From Spirochaetota bacterium (GTDB lineage: Bacteria; Spirochaetota; UBA4802; JAFGDQ01), in the NCBI GenBank assembly GCA_034190085.1, contig JAXHTS010000052.1, positions 62,001 through 126,000 of the forward strand: DNA of 64,000 nt. Direction: 5' to 3'. The position numbers and the translations under genes were made by a program. The notes below the pieces were generated by a model. It was not told the DNA's origin. It made no database searches and worked only from the letters and a program-made list of their open reading frames with translations. Of the stretch, positions 1 through 9,023 are shown in pieces. Numbering within the stretch: the stretch's first letter is position 1; every line of letters begins with the position of its first letter.

Positions 1-1
1 G

Positions 2-2761
2 GTAAATATATCATTAACCAGCGGTAACACAAAAAATACCTCCTTTGCGTATGTTGTCTATGGTTTAATATTATGCGGTAGATTGGGGGAAATTGAACTT
101 GGGTATAGATTTGGTAGGCTCGCGTTGGAGCTTGTTTATAGATTTAATGCAGTAGAATTTAAAGCAAAGGTATTTTATGTTTATGGAGATATGATAAATC
201 ACTGGAATAATCATTACAGGGAAGATCTTCCCTATCTCCTTGAATCATACAGAAGCGGCTCAGAAACAGGGGACCTGTCATATGCGTCATATGCTGTGAA
301 CCATCTTATTATTACTTCATTCCTTATGGGTGAGCCCTTAGGTGAATTACGGGAAATGATAGATAAATACTATGAAGTTATACTGAAGTACAAGCAGTTA
401 AGCGTTATTCAGGAGTATAAACTTTGGTACCAGATGGTGATCAATCTCTTGGAGATGAGTGAGGATAAGCTGTTTATTAAGGGTGAGATATGCGATGAAA
501 AGGAGATAGTTCAGGAATGGGAAAGAACAAATATGCTTACTGGTATTGGATATTATACTGTAGCAAAACAAATAATTTTATATTTATATGGCGATTATAG
601 AAATTCCATAACTATATCCGAAAAAGGTGAAAAATCCATAAATACTATGATAGGCATGAATCTTGTAGCTGAATATTATTATTATTATTCATTATCATTG
701 CTTGCTTATTATCCTAGCGCAAGCGATGATAAACAAGCGGATTATCTGGAAAAGGTAGAGTCTAATCAGGAGAAAATGAAGAAGTGGGCTGCACACGCGC
801 CGGAAAATTTTGAGCATAAATATTTGTTTGTTGAGGCGGAAATATCCAGATTATGGGGAGAAATAAAGTCAACTATCAACCTTTATGACGGAGCGGTTGA
901 ATTGGCCAATCAGAATGGATTTATTCAGGATGAGGCCATGGCTAACGAACGCGCTGCTCATTTTTATCTTTCTGAAGGAATGGAGAAGATAGCTCGGGTA
1001 TATATGCAGGAAGCTTATAGAGGATACAGACGCTGGGGAGCTGTTATTAAGGCAACTGATCTGAAGAATGAATATCCTTATCTTTCAGAATTGCATAATC
1101 ATTTACAATCTGATGCAACAATAATGCTTGATTACTTAAGCATTGTAAACTCACTTCAAGCGATCTCCAGCGAGATTGTTTTAGAGGAATTGCTTGATAA
1201 ATTGATGAAGATCGTTCTTGAGGGTTCAAGCGCAAACAGGGGGGTTATAATTCTAATTAAAGACGATAAACCTTTTGTAGAGGCTGAAAGGATAGTGTTG
1301 GATAAAGAGTTATCTATTATTAAAGCTGTACCTCTTGGGGAGAGGGATGACCTGTTAAAGCCTGTTATAAATTATGTAAAAAGATCATTGGATTTTATCG
1401 TTTTAGACGATGCCCCCAACAAAGGAGATTATAGATTCGATGCTTATGTGGTTAAGAGCAAACCGAGGTCTATATTCTGTCTGCCTGTAATAAAACAGGC
1501 AGAATTGATTGGTATTCTTTATCTGGAAAATAATATAACTGCAGGCGCCTTTACCCCTGATCGGGTGGAGCTTCTTCAGTTATTAGCTTCTCAGGCAGCC
1601 ATTTCCCTTCAGAATGCAATGTTGATAGACGATATGAGAAAAGCAGATGAAGCGCTGAGGGAATCAGAGTTTCGTTATCGCACACTTTTCGAGAGAGCCC
1701 CCATTATCATTGGCATTACTGATCATAATGGCAAGATCCTTACATGGAGTGAATATACTCAAAAGTTGTTGGGATACTCCAAGTCCGAGATGGCGAGAGT
1801 TAATGTAAAGGAAATGTATGTGAATATATTAGATCGCGATCATTTAATACAACAATTACAGACCGATAGCATGCTCCCCGGTAGAGAAGTTCAATTTAAA
1901 AAAAAGGATGGATCGTATTTTTATGCAAACCTTTCTTTACTTCCATTTAAATGGGAAGGCAAGGGTGCGATCTTGTTAATGGCACAGGATATTACCGAAC
2001 GGAAGCGAATGGAGGAGAAGATACGTACCCTTAATGTGGAGTTAGAAGAGCGCGTAGAGGAGCGTACAGCAAGGCTTGAAGCCGCTAATAAGGATCTCGA
2101 ATCCTTTTCATATTCAGTTTCGCACGATCTAAGAGCTCCGCTGCGCGCCATCAGTGGGTTTGCTCAAATTATCAGTCGGCGTCACAGGGACAGCCTGAAT
2201 GAAGAGGGTAGGCATTACTTTGATAACATTGTACAGGCAAGCTCTCAGATGGATCAGCTTATTAATGATCTGCTCGATTACTCTCGCGTTGGGCGACAAT
2301 CAGTATCAATTCAACCTATTCCATTAAGTGAAGTTTTTTCCTGGATTAAGAGTAGCCTATCTGACCGAGTAAAAGAAACAGGATCACGTATTTGTGTATC
2401 CGATGATCTGCCGGTAGTATTGGGTGATAAAACCCTTCTTATACAGATTTTTACAAATTTGATCGATAATGCTCTAATCTATCATGACTCTAGCGTTATT
2501 CCTGAGGTCAGGGTAAGCTGGTGTAATGAGTCTGACCGCGCTGTAATTTATGTTTCTGATAATGGCATAGGCATTTCCACTGAATATCATGAAAAAATAT
2601 TTCGCATATTTCAACGGCTTCACAGTCAGGATGAATATCACGGAACTGGCATTGGTTTGGCTATTGTAAAAAAATCTGTGGAGTTGTTGGGGGGGCATGT
2701 AAGTGTGAAGTCGGAGGTGGGAGGGGGTAGCACCTTCATTGTGGAGTTGCTGAGTGTGTAA
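2..2761 (+). CDS. C-terminal part of a large multi-domain sensor histidine kinase (5' end outside the window)
   Basis: The reading frame is open from base 2 with no stop, so the protein begins upstream; a TTG at 83 is only an internal codon. The first ~350 residues are helical TPR-like sequence of the kind found behind the AAA-type ATPase in fused Ser/Thr kinase-ATPase-histidine kinase proteins. Then come a GAF domain (about 1130-1620), a PAS domain (about 1670-2010), a short coiled coil, a HisKA domain with the phospho-acceptor His at codon 2123-2125 (SVSHDLRAPLR), and a HATPase domain with the G1 box DNGIGIS and G2 box GTGIGLAI. It is a cytoplasmic sensor likely autophosphorylating on His; the input signal is unknown. 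The nearby receivers at 5256 and 5870 are candidate partners. The class is certain, the upstream kinase/ATPase part is inferred. Confidence 0.85.
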   Translation, partial: VNISLTSGNTKNTSFAYVVYGLILCGRLGEIELGYRFGRLALELVYRFNAVEFKAKVFYVYGDMINHWNNHYREDLPYLLESYRSGSETGDLSYASYAVNHLIITSFLMGEPLGELREMIDKYYEVILKYKQLSVIQEYKLWYQMVINLLEMSEDKLFIKGEICDEKEIVQEWERTNMLTGIGYYTVAKQIILYLYGDYRNSITISEKGEKSINTMIGMNLVAEYYYYYSLSLLAYYPSASDDKQADYLEKVESNQEKMKKWAAHAPENFEHKYLFVEAEISRLWGEIKSTINLYDGAVELANQNGFIQDEAMANERAAHFYLSEGMEKIARVYMQEAYRGYRRWGAVIKATDLKNEYPYLSELHNHLQSDATIMLDYLSIVNSLQAISSEIVLEELLDKLMKIVLEGSSANRGVIILIKDDKPFVEAERIVLDKELSIIKAVPLGERDDLLKPVINYVKRSLDFIVLDDAPNKGDYRFDAYVVKSKPRSIFCLPVIKQAELIGILYLENNITAGAFTPDRVELLQLLASQAAISLQNAMLIDDMRKADEALRESEFRYRTLFERAPIIIGITDHNGKILTWSEYTQKLLGYSKSEMARVNVKEMYVNILDRDHLIQQLQTDSMLPGREVQFKKKDGSYFYANLSLLPFKWEGKGAILLMAQDITERKRMEEKIRTLNVELEERVEERTARLEAANKDLESFSYSVSHDLRAPLRAISGFAQIISRRHRDSLNEEGRHYFDNIVQASSQMDQLINDLLDYSRVGRQSVSIQPIPLSEVFSWIKSSLSDRVKETGSRICVSDDLPVVLGDKTLLIQIFTNLIDNALIYHDSSVIPEVRVSWCNESDRAVIYVSDNGIGISTEYHEKIFRIFQRLHSQDEYHGTGIGLAIVKKSVELLGGHVSVKSEVGGGSTFIVELLSV

Positions 2762-2899
2762 TTATATATAAGATAAGGCAGGTCATTAATACTGAAGATA
2801 ATTATATAGCTATTCATCTATTTTCGAATTAATTAATGTAACAGGAAAATTAGATATCCTTAGGTTGAACGCTATGAAGTTTCATATTAATGAGGATGT

Positions 2900-5224
2900 A
2901 TGAAATCCAAGGGGATACTCATTACACTTTCAATAATATTTGGTCTGATTGTCTGGTTCATCGATGCTGCTGTTGATTGCTTATTTTTTTATGAGGTGTC
3001 ATTCTGGGACTCTCTGATTCTTGGTATCCCTAATCATGAGATGTTTATGAGATCTTTAATGATGATAAGTCTTACTGCATTTGGTTTAACGATATCAGGA
3101 ATAATTGCAAGTCGTGAAGCTGCAAGGAAGGAGATGCTGGACTCAGAGGCTCGTTGGCATAGGATTTTTGAAAATGTACCATGCGGCATAGGCCTTATCA
3201 CTCAAGACGGTGTGATGCAGTTATGTAATAGGTTTATGCTTAACATGATTGGCTACACTAAGGAGGATATAAATCGAATAAACCTGAGAGATATTTATCA
3301 AAATATAGAAGAGTATGATTCAATGTTGAATCAACTCCAAAGGGACGGTTCCATTCATAGTTATGAAGCTAAATTGAAGCGCAAGGATAGTGCCTTAATG
3401 GATGTTGATGTTTCAATGCATACGCATAATCTTAAGGGGGAGTTGGTAATTATTATTATATTGCGGGATATTACCGAAACTAAGCTGAAGGGGGATCGTC
3501 AGTACTTAGCAACTCAAGTTCTGGAAATACTCAATCAGTACGGAAATAAGCAAGATGTAATACAGAATATTCTTCGAAAGATTAAGGAGATTACTGGATT
3601 TGACGCCATTGGTCTCCGTTTACAGGATGGTGAAGATTATCCATATTACATGATAAATGGTTTTTCAACTCAGTTTGTTGAGGTTGAGAGATATCTTTGT
3701 GCAAGAGACTCAGTTGGGAGGCTGATGCGAGATTCGACGGGCAATCCAGTTTTGGAATGCATGTGTGGCAATGTTATTTGCGGAAGAACTGATCCTTCGT
3801 TGTCATTTTTTACTGAGGGCGGCAGTTTTTGGACAAACAGCACAACTGAACTTATTGCTTCCACTACAGAAGAAGATCGTCAGGCTCGTACCAGAAACCG
3901 ATGTAATGGGGAGGGCTATGAATCTGTTGCGCTTATCCCTCTTCGCTCAGGTAGCGAGATCATTGGTCTTTTGCAATTAAATGATAAGCAAAAGTACAAG
4001 TTTACTCCGGAGATGATCACATTCTTTGAAAAGATTGTAGAGAGCATTGCAATTGCCCTTGCAAATAGAAAGTATCAGGATACAATTCAGAAGGAGAGAG
4101 ATACTACAAGGAAATACCTCGATATTGCAGGAGTGATGTTTGTGGCGATAGATTCAAAAGAGAAGGTTACACTTATTAACAAAAAGGGTTGCGAGATTCT
4201 TGGATATCCTCAAGAGGAGATAATTGGTAAGAACTGGTTTGAAAATTTCCTTCCGGAAAAGTTAAGTGAAAATGTGAAATCAGTTTTCCAGAAATTGATG
4301 TCAGGGGGGATCGAACCGGTTGAGTATTATGAGAATCCAGTATTAACAAAAGGTGGCGAGGTGAGGATCATTGCCTGGCATAACACAATTCTAATAGATG
4401 AGGTGGGAGACATCGTTGGCTCTCTCAGTTCAGGAGAGGATATCACTGAACGCAGAAAAGCGGAGGAAGAGCTGGAGAGGTATCGCGATCATCTGGAGGA
4501 TTTGGTAAAAGAGCGGACAATAAAGCTTGAATTAGCAAACAGGGAGCTTGAATCGTTTTCATATTCAGTATCACACGATCTGAGGTCTCCACTTCGCGCT
4601 ATCAGTGGATTTGCTGAAATAATTAGCCACCGCTATTGGAATGACTTGAATGAGGAGATCAGGCATTACTTTACAAATATAATTCAAGCAAGCTTTCAAA
4701 TGGATCGACTTATAACTGACCTATTGCGTTACTCCCGCCTTGGACGTCGCTCTATAGCTTTTAGACCTGTACCATTAAACGGGGTGTTTGCATTGGTTAT
4801 GGGTAGCCTATCTGATCGATTGACGGATATGGGGGCAACTATTAGCATTCCTGATGATCTACCGGTTGTTATTGGTGATAAGACCCTTCTGATCCAGGTT
4901 TTTTCAAATTTGATCGATAATGCTCTAACATATCATGCCCCTGATGTTATTCCTAATATTATTGTAGACTGGCGCAATAATGCCAAGAGTATTATTGTCA
5001 GCGTGATTGATAACGGCATAGGTGTTCCCATTGAATTTCACGATAAGATATTTCATATATTTCAACGGCTGCACAGTCAGAATGAATACCCAGGCACGGG
5101 CATTGGTTTAGCTATTGTGAAAAAATCATTGGATTTATTGGGGGGGCAGATATGTATAGAATCTGCTGTGGGACAGGGGAGTTCTTTTATTGTAGAGTTG
5201 CCGTTAGAATCATTATTCACATAA
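2900..5224 (+). CDS. Membrane-anchored PAS-GAF-PAS sensor histidine kinase
   Basis: A 774-residue kinase. Two N-terminal hydrophobic segments (about residues 5-30 and 50-70) anchor it in the inner membrane. They are followed by PAS (about 80-195), a GAF domain (about 205-395) with a Cys-containing stretch (ECMCGNVICGRTDPS, later RTRNRCNGEGYESVALIPLR), a second PAS (about 405-525), a coiled coil, HisKA with His559 (SVSHDLRSPLR) and HATPase (DNGIGVP, GTGIGLAI). The ATG at 2900 has a GAGG ribosome site 5 bases upstream. The HisKA-HATPase region is strikingly similar to that of the kinase just upstream, which points to duplication of the catalytic core with different sensor heads. The signal is unknown; the Cys-rich GAF type is common in environmental bacterial kinases. 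Confidence 0.9.
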   Translation: MKSKGILITLSIIFGLIVWFIDAAVDCLFFYEVSFWDSLILGIPNHEMFMRSLMMISLTAFGLTISGIIASREAARKEMLDSEARWHRIFENVPCGIGLITQDGVMQLCNRFMLNMIGYTKEDINRINLRDIYQNIEEYDSMLNQLQRDGSIHSYEAKLKRKDSALMDVDVSMHTHNLKGELVIIIILRDITETKLKGDRQYLATQVLEILNQYGNKQDVIQNILRKIKEITGFDAIGLRLQDGEDYPYYMINGFSTQFVEVERYLCARDSVGRLMRDSTGNPVLECMCGNVICGRTDPSLSFFTEGGSFWTNSTTELIASTTEEDRQARTRNRCNGEGYESVALIPLRSGSEIIGLLQLNDKQKYKFTPEMITFFEKIVESIAIALANRKYQDTIQKERDTTRKYLDIAGVMFVAIDSKEKVTLINKKGCEILGYPQEEIIGKNWFENFLPEKLSENVKSVFQKLMSGGIEPVEYYENPVLTKGGEVRIIAWHNTILIDEVGDIVGSLSSGEDITERRKAEEELERYRDHLEDLVKERTIKLELANRELESFSYSVSHDLRSPLRAISGFAEIISHRYWNDLNEEIRHYFTNIIQASFQMDRLITDLLRYSRLGRRSIAFRPVPLNGVFALVMGSLSDRLTDMGATISIPDDLPVVIGDKTLLIQVFSNLIDNALTYHAPDVIPNIIVDWRNNAKSIIVSVIDNGIGVPIEFHDKIFHIFQRLHSQNEYPGTGIGLAIVKKSLDLLGGQICIESAVGQGSSFIVELPLESLFT

Positions 5225-5255
5225 CAAATACAAATAATAGTAAAAGGAAGATAAT

Positions 5256-5714
5256 ATGGCTAAAGCTGCAAACATTCTTCTTGTAGAAGACAATCTCATG
5301 GATGTGGAGTTGATACTCGACGCCTTTCGAGAGGCACATCTGGGAAATAAAATCAATTATGTTAATTGTGGCAAGGATGCGCTTGACTATCTTTTTGGTA
5401 AAAATAAATATTCAGACAGACAGAAATATCCTATTCCTGACTTGATTCTTTTGGATTTAAAGATGCCTGGTGTTGATGGTCATGAGGTGCTGCAGAGGAT
5501 TAAACAGGCTCATGGTCTTAAGCGAATACCTGTTGTTATACTTACGTCATCTATGGAGGATGGGGACAGGGCTTTAAGTTATGACAATGGCGCAAACAGC
5601 TATCTGGTTAAACCTGTATCTTTTGAAGGTTTTATGGAAGTGATTCGGAAAATAGATGAATATTGGATGCTGCTAAATGTTGGCCCTCCGGATTGGATAA
5701 GTAACAAGGAATGA
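5256..5714 (+). CDS. Stand-alone response regulator receiver (Rcp1-like)
   Basis: A single receiver domain of 152 residues with no output domain. The acidic pocket (E11-D12), phospho-acceptor Asp67 (DLILLDLKMPG), the switch Thr97 (VILTSS) and the conserved Lys (LVKP) are all present. The insert before the Asp67 strand, with DYLFGK and PIPDLILLD, is typical of the cyanobacterial Rcp1 subfamily that receives phosphate from PAS/GAF or phytochrome-like kinases. It starts 31 bases after the upstream kinase gene, with AAGGAAG in front of the ATG, so it is probably the cognate phosphate acceptor of one of the two kinases. With no output domain it must act by protein contact or as a relay. Confidence 0.9.
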   Translation: MAKAANILLVEDNLMDVELILDAFREAHLGNKINYVNCGKDALDYLFGKNKYSDRQKYPIPDLILLDLKMPGVDGHEVLQRIKQAHGLKRIPVVILTSSMEDGDRALSYDNGANSYLVKPVSFEGFMEVIRKIDEYWMLLNVGPPDWISNKE

Positions 5715-5869
5715 TTTTTATGTTTTGTATTTAAGATATGCTTTACCAAAATTAAATTGTTTAATTGTAACGCAATTCCTTCTCTTTTACAGGGGGGAGG
5801 GGTTGTGCATTTTCTTTTGTGGAATTTCATAATTAACAATAGTTGATTGTTTTAGTATAAGGGGAAATT

Positions 5870-7024
5870 ATGAGTAAAATGAATCGTATTCTATATATAG
5901 ATGATAATTCGCTAGATAGAGAACTGGTAAGGGATTCGCTTGAAATTGAGTATGGGAATTTTCAGGTAATCGAGGCTACTTCAATTGAGGAATTCAATAT
6001 TCAGTTGTCAGATGGAGATTTTGATCTCGTTCTGAGCGATTTCAACATTCTAGGTTTCGAAGGGCTGGAGGTGATCGATGCAGTTAAGAGAAAAGATTTC
6101 TCTTTGCCGATTGTAATTGTCACTGGCACAGGATCAGAGGAGATAGCTGTGGAGGCGATGAAGAGGGGGGCTGATGATTATGTTATCAAAACCCCAAGTC
6201 ATATCCGACGGCTTCCGCAGACCATCCATGCTGCTATTGAGAAGAAACGATTACAGGTTGAGCATAAATTGGCAGAGGAGGAACTGGTAAAATATCGCTA
6301 TCATCTGGAGGAACTGGTTAAGGAAAGGACAAAAGAACTGAATGAAGCTCAGGAGAAGCTCATCATAGCTGAACGACTGGCTGTTCTCGGCGAATTTTCG
6401 GGAAATCTATCTCACGAACTCAGGAATCCTCTAGGTATTATTGAGAGCTCTGCATACTATATTCAAACAAAATTATCAGATTCAGATTCAAAATTGAAGC
6501 AGCATATCAATCGTATCAGAGAACAGGTGAGACGCTCAAGAGATATAATTAATAGTCTTGTGAATCTAGCAAATCTGAAGAAGCCAAGGAAAGATAGGAT
6601 TGACCTCACAGTAGCGCTGAATTATGCTATCTCGACATTAAACATACCCAATACAGTGGAAATTAATGTAGATATACAGGATGAGAAGGTGGCGGTTTAT
6701 GGGGATATGGAACAACTCTGTATAACCTTTAACAATATCATTAATAACGCCATTGAAGCGATGGAAGGAAAGGGAAGGCTTGCGATTAAAATGAGGGTCT
6801 CTAATGAAGACGATATTGTCGAAATCATCTTTGAAGATACAGGCCCAGGTATTGCTTCAGAGAATAAAGATAGAATTTTTCGGCCGCTTTTTTCAACAAA
6901 GAATAAGGGCATTGGTTTTGGTCTTTCGATATGTCAGCAGATAATATTGAATCACAATGGAATAATAGAGGTTGAATCAGAACCCGGAAGGGGGGCATGT
7001 TTCATCATACGTCTTCCCATTTAA
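5870..7024 (+). CDS. Receiver-histidine kinase hybrid (REC-HisKA-HATPase)
   Basis: The 384-residue protein starts with a receiver domain (residues about 5-125, phospho-acceptor Asp57 in LVLSDFNILGF), then a coiled coil (about 130-165), a HisKA domain with His182 (SGNLSHELRNPLG) and a HATPase domain (about 265-384; EDTGPGI, GIGFGLSICQQI). There is no membrane segment, so it is cytoplasmic. The order receiver-before-kinase means that phosphorylation of Asp57 probably controls the kinase, making it a relay element downstream of the two sensor kinases. GGGG lies about 7 bases before the ATG. It is the last gene of the signalling block, separated by 155 bases from the stand-alone receiver. Its own output partner is not in the window. 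Confidence 0.88.
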   Translation: MSKMNRILYIDDNSLDRELVRDSLEIEYGNFQVIEATSIEEFNIQLSDGDFDLVLSDFNILGFEGLEVIDAVKRKDFSLPIVIVTGTGSEEIAVEAMKRGADDYVIKTPSHIRRLPQTIHAAIEKKRLQVEHKLAEEELVKYRYHLEELVKERTKELNEAQEKLIIAERLAVLGEFSGNLSHELRNPLGIIESSAYYIQTKLSDSDSKLKQHINRIREQVRRSRDIINSLVNLANLKKPRKDRIDLTVALNYAISTLNIPNTVEINVDIQDEKVAVYGDMEQLCITFNNIINNAIEAMEGKGRLAIKMRVSNEDDIVEIIFEDTGPGIASENKDRIFRPLFSTKNKGIGFGLSICQQIILNHNGIIEVESEPGRGACFIIRLPI

Positions 7025-7517
7025 GAGAAGTATTTATCAAGGGATAACAATTTCATGCTATGTAATTTTAAATATAAATGCTGTCACCTGTTATCTGTAT
7101 TCAAGTATGTGATAAATTATGATGTATGAATTTGGTTTTAATGCATTAGAAAAAATATTTGCTAAGTTTATAACTGAGGAAACTGCGTTGTATCGACTCC
7201 CTTAGTGAATCAGGATATGGGTAAACATCCATTACTCATACATAAAATTATTTCACTCTCCCACCAAAAGATAGTGATTCATTAATCCAACTCAAGACTG
7301 GATGAATGTTATTCAGGTTACAGAGTGCATTACGAAAAGGAACAAAGCTCATGAATTCACTTGACAATGAATATATGTTCTGTGATATGGTTCTATGAAT
7401 TAAAAGATTCTCAATCTTTAATCAGAGTTAATAATTTTAAACCAATCTTAGGGTTTCCATTAGTATACTACTATTGGATTCATCCCTAAATAGTACTTAC
7501 AAAGGAGGATTTGTTAT
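7025..7517. other. Gap between signalling block and hydratase gene
   Basis: AT-rich, no credible coding sequence on either strand. A TTGACA lies at 7361-7366 but no convincing -10 box sits 16-18 bases away. The final bases carry the strong ribosome site AAAGGAGG (7501-7508) of the hydratase gene. Confidence 0.4.
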
Positions 7518-8399
7518 ATGCCTATTGACAGAGAAAAAGCATTAGGTGCAGAGCTGGAAGGCGGAGAGTTTACTTGGGATGCTGACAGGCTCATACTCTA
7601 TGCATTGGGAGTTGGAATTGGGGTTAATCAGAATCAAGTTGATCCTAAAAAGGTGCTTCAATACACCTATGAGAATGGGCTTAAGGCGCTGCCCACTTTT
7701 GGTGTTGTTCCTGTATTCGGGGCCATTGGCAATCTTATTAGTCTGCCTGGTTTAGATATCAATTTGATGATGCTACTTCATGGAGAGCAGTATACTGAAA
7801 TTGTTAAATCTCCCCTGCCAATAAACGCCAAAGTTATTAGTTCAGGCAAGGTGACCGGCATTTACGACAAGGTTAAGGGAGCGCTGCTTGTAATGGATGT
7901 TGATTCCAAGGATGCTGATACCGGTGAAATTATGATAAAAAATACATTCTCGGCATATATTCGTGGCGAGGGTGGATTCGGGAAGCCGGATGATCCTAAG
8001 GCTCCTGAGCCTGGTAATGAACCGCCAGATCGAGAACCCGATAAGGTAATTGAATATCCCACAATGACACATCAGGCAATTCTATACCGCCTATCCGGGG
8101 ATAAGAATCCGCTACATATTGATCCAGAAATGGCTAAAATGGGTGGATTCGATGTGCCCATACTTCATGGGCTCTGTACATACGGAAATGTGGGTCGAGC
8201 TGTAATTGAAGCCTATACGGACAATAATCCCGAGAAATTCAAGAGCATTAAGGTTCGTTTCTCTAAACCAGTATTCCCTGGCGAAACCATTGTTGTTCAG
8301 ATGTGGAAAGAGTCGAATACAGAAATCATCTGTAAGGCAAAGGCTAAAGAGAGGGATATTGATGTTATTACTAATGCAAAGGTAACCCTAACTGGTTAG
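7518..8399 (+). CDS. MaoC-like (R)-specific enoyl-CoA hydratase, hydratase-2 type
   Basis: A 293-residue double-hotdog protein like the hydratase-2 part of peroxisomal multifunctional enzyme 2. The C-terminal hotdog holds the signature YRLSGDKNPLHIDPEMA with catalytic Asp195 and His200, followed by PILHGLCTYG. The N-terminal half (about 1-150) is the degenerate hotdog that forms the acyl-binding tunnel. It should hydrate trans-2-enoyl-CoA to (R)-3-hydroxyacyl-CoA in the cytoplasm. A proline/acid-rich linker (about 155-180) joins the two halves. It stands alone with an excellent AAAGGAGG site 9 bases before the ATG. It may work with the acyl-CoA dehydrogenases at 44880-47242, but this is only inferred from chemistry. 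Confidence 0.88.
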   Translation: MPIDREKALGAELEGGEFTWDADRLILYALGVGIGVNQNQVDPKKVLQYTYENGLKALPTFGVVPVFGAIGNLISLPGLDINLMMLLHGEQYTEIVKSPLPINAKVISSGKVTGIYDKVKGALLVMDVDSKDADTGEIMIKNTFSAYIRGEGGFGKPDDPKAPEPGNEPPDREPDKVIEYPTMTHQAILYRLSGDKNPLHIDPEMAKMGGFDVPILHGLCTYGNVGRAVIEAYTDNNPEKFKSIKVRFSKPVFPGETIVVQMWKESNTEIICKAKAKERDIDVITNAKVTLTG

Positions 8400-8432
8400 T
8401 CTTTTTTGTAATGGTGGTGAAGGAAGAGGCAT

Positions 8433-8474
8433 AACCCATTGGGAATAGCCTCGTTTTATGCTTCCCAATGGGTT
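8433..8474. repeat. 13-bp perfect inverted repeat downstream of the hydratase gene
   Basis: AACCCATTGGGAA at 8433-8445 is exactly complementary to TTCCCAATGGGTT at 8462-8474, with a 16-base loop. An alternative pairing GAGGC (8426-8430)/GCCTC (8448-8452) competes with it. There is no T-run after it, so it is not a standard intrinsic terminator, though it could end or stabilise the hydratase transcript. Confidence 0.6.
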
Positions 8475-8510
8475 GCTGTGAAATGATTGTGCCCTAGGGA
8501 GAAGAAAAAT

Positions 8511-8527
8511 CTCACCCCAAGGGGGAG
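8511..8527. repeat. Short GC-rich hairpin
   Basis: CTCACCCCAAGGGGGAG folds on itself as CTC-CCC against GGG-GAG with one internal A/G mismatch and a three-base loop. It lies between two larger inverted repeats in the same gap and has no T-tail. Confidence 0.45.
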
Positions 8528-8534
8528 AAATTAG

Positions 8535-8620
8535 AATCTATTTCAGTAGGTATCTTTAAACACTTAAATTCAGTATTCTCGTGGGATTTTTTATATCCCA
8601 CCTCCCTGCTGAAATAGATT
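8535..8620. repeat. 12-bp inverted repeat enclosing an inner 7-bp hairpin
   Basis: AATCTATTTCAG at 8535-8546 pairs perfectly with CTGAAATAGATT at 8609-8620. Inside it, GTGGGAT (8581-8587) pairs with ATCCCAC (8595-8601) around a 7-base loop. The arrangement gives a long stem capped by a second hairpin, as in small structured RNAs or short intergenic repeat elements. The sequence alone does not tell which. Confidence 0.55.
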
Positions 8621-9023
8621 TTGAAAATTATTGCAATGGAAGGTTTAACAGTCACAAGGTTGCACATGCAGGGGGGAACATAGAAATAGACTCTGGTTAG
8701 CCCTTTGTATATCTCTATCTTGTAATTTGAAGATATAATTTGTCTAAGCTCCCTTTCTCATTTATGTAAAGAAACATACCTTTGCCAATGGATAATAGAT
8801 CATTAGAAATGACTTTATCGCTCAATGGGGTGTTGAGATATAATTTAAACCCCAACCAGAAAATACATAATAATGCATATTGGATATCATTGTTATAATA
8901 TTAGTATTTCCCTCTATGTATGAAAAAGTCTGGATAAATAATCTCTCTCTTAATCTTTATTAAATCACACATAAGCCTGTTTTATGTATTATCAATTTTT
9001 TTCAAATAGGGAGTATAGCTTTA

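Larger units (their letters stand above)
8400..9023. other. Non-coding gap with several hairpins
   Basis: No credible coding sequence in 624 bases. The left third carries three separate inverted-repeat structures (listed individually); the right part is AT-rich without recognisable signals apart from AGGGAG in front of the next gene. Confidence 0.4.

Noticed and set aside
7361-7391. TTGACA upstream of the hydratase gene
   Set aside because: No -10 box with more than four matches at 16-19 bases; kept only as a remark in the gap entry.
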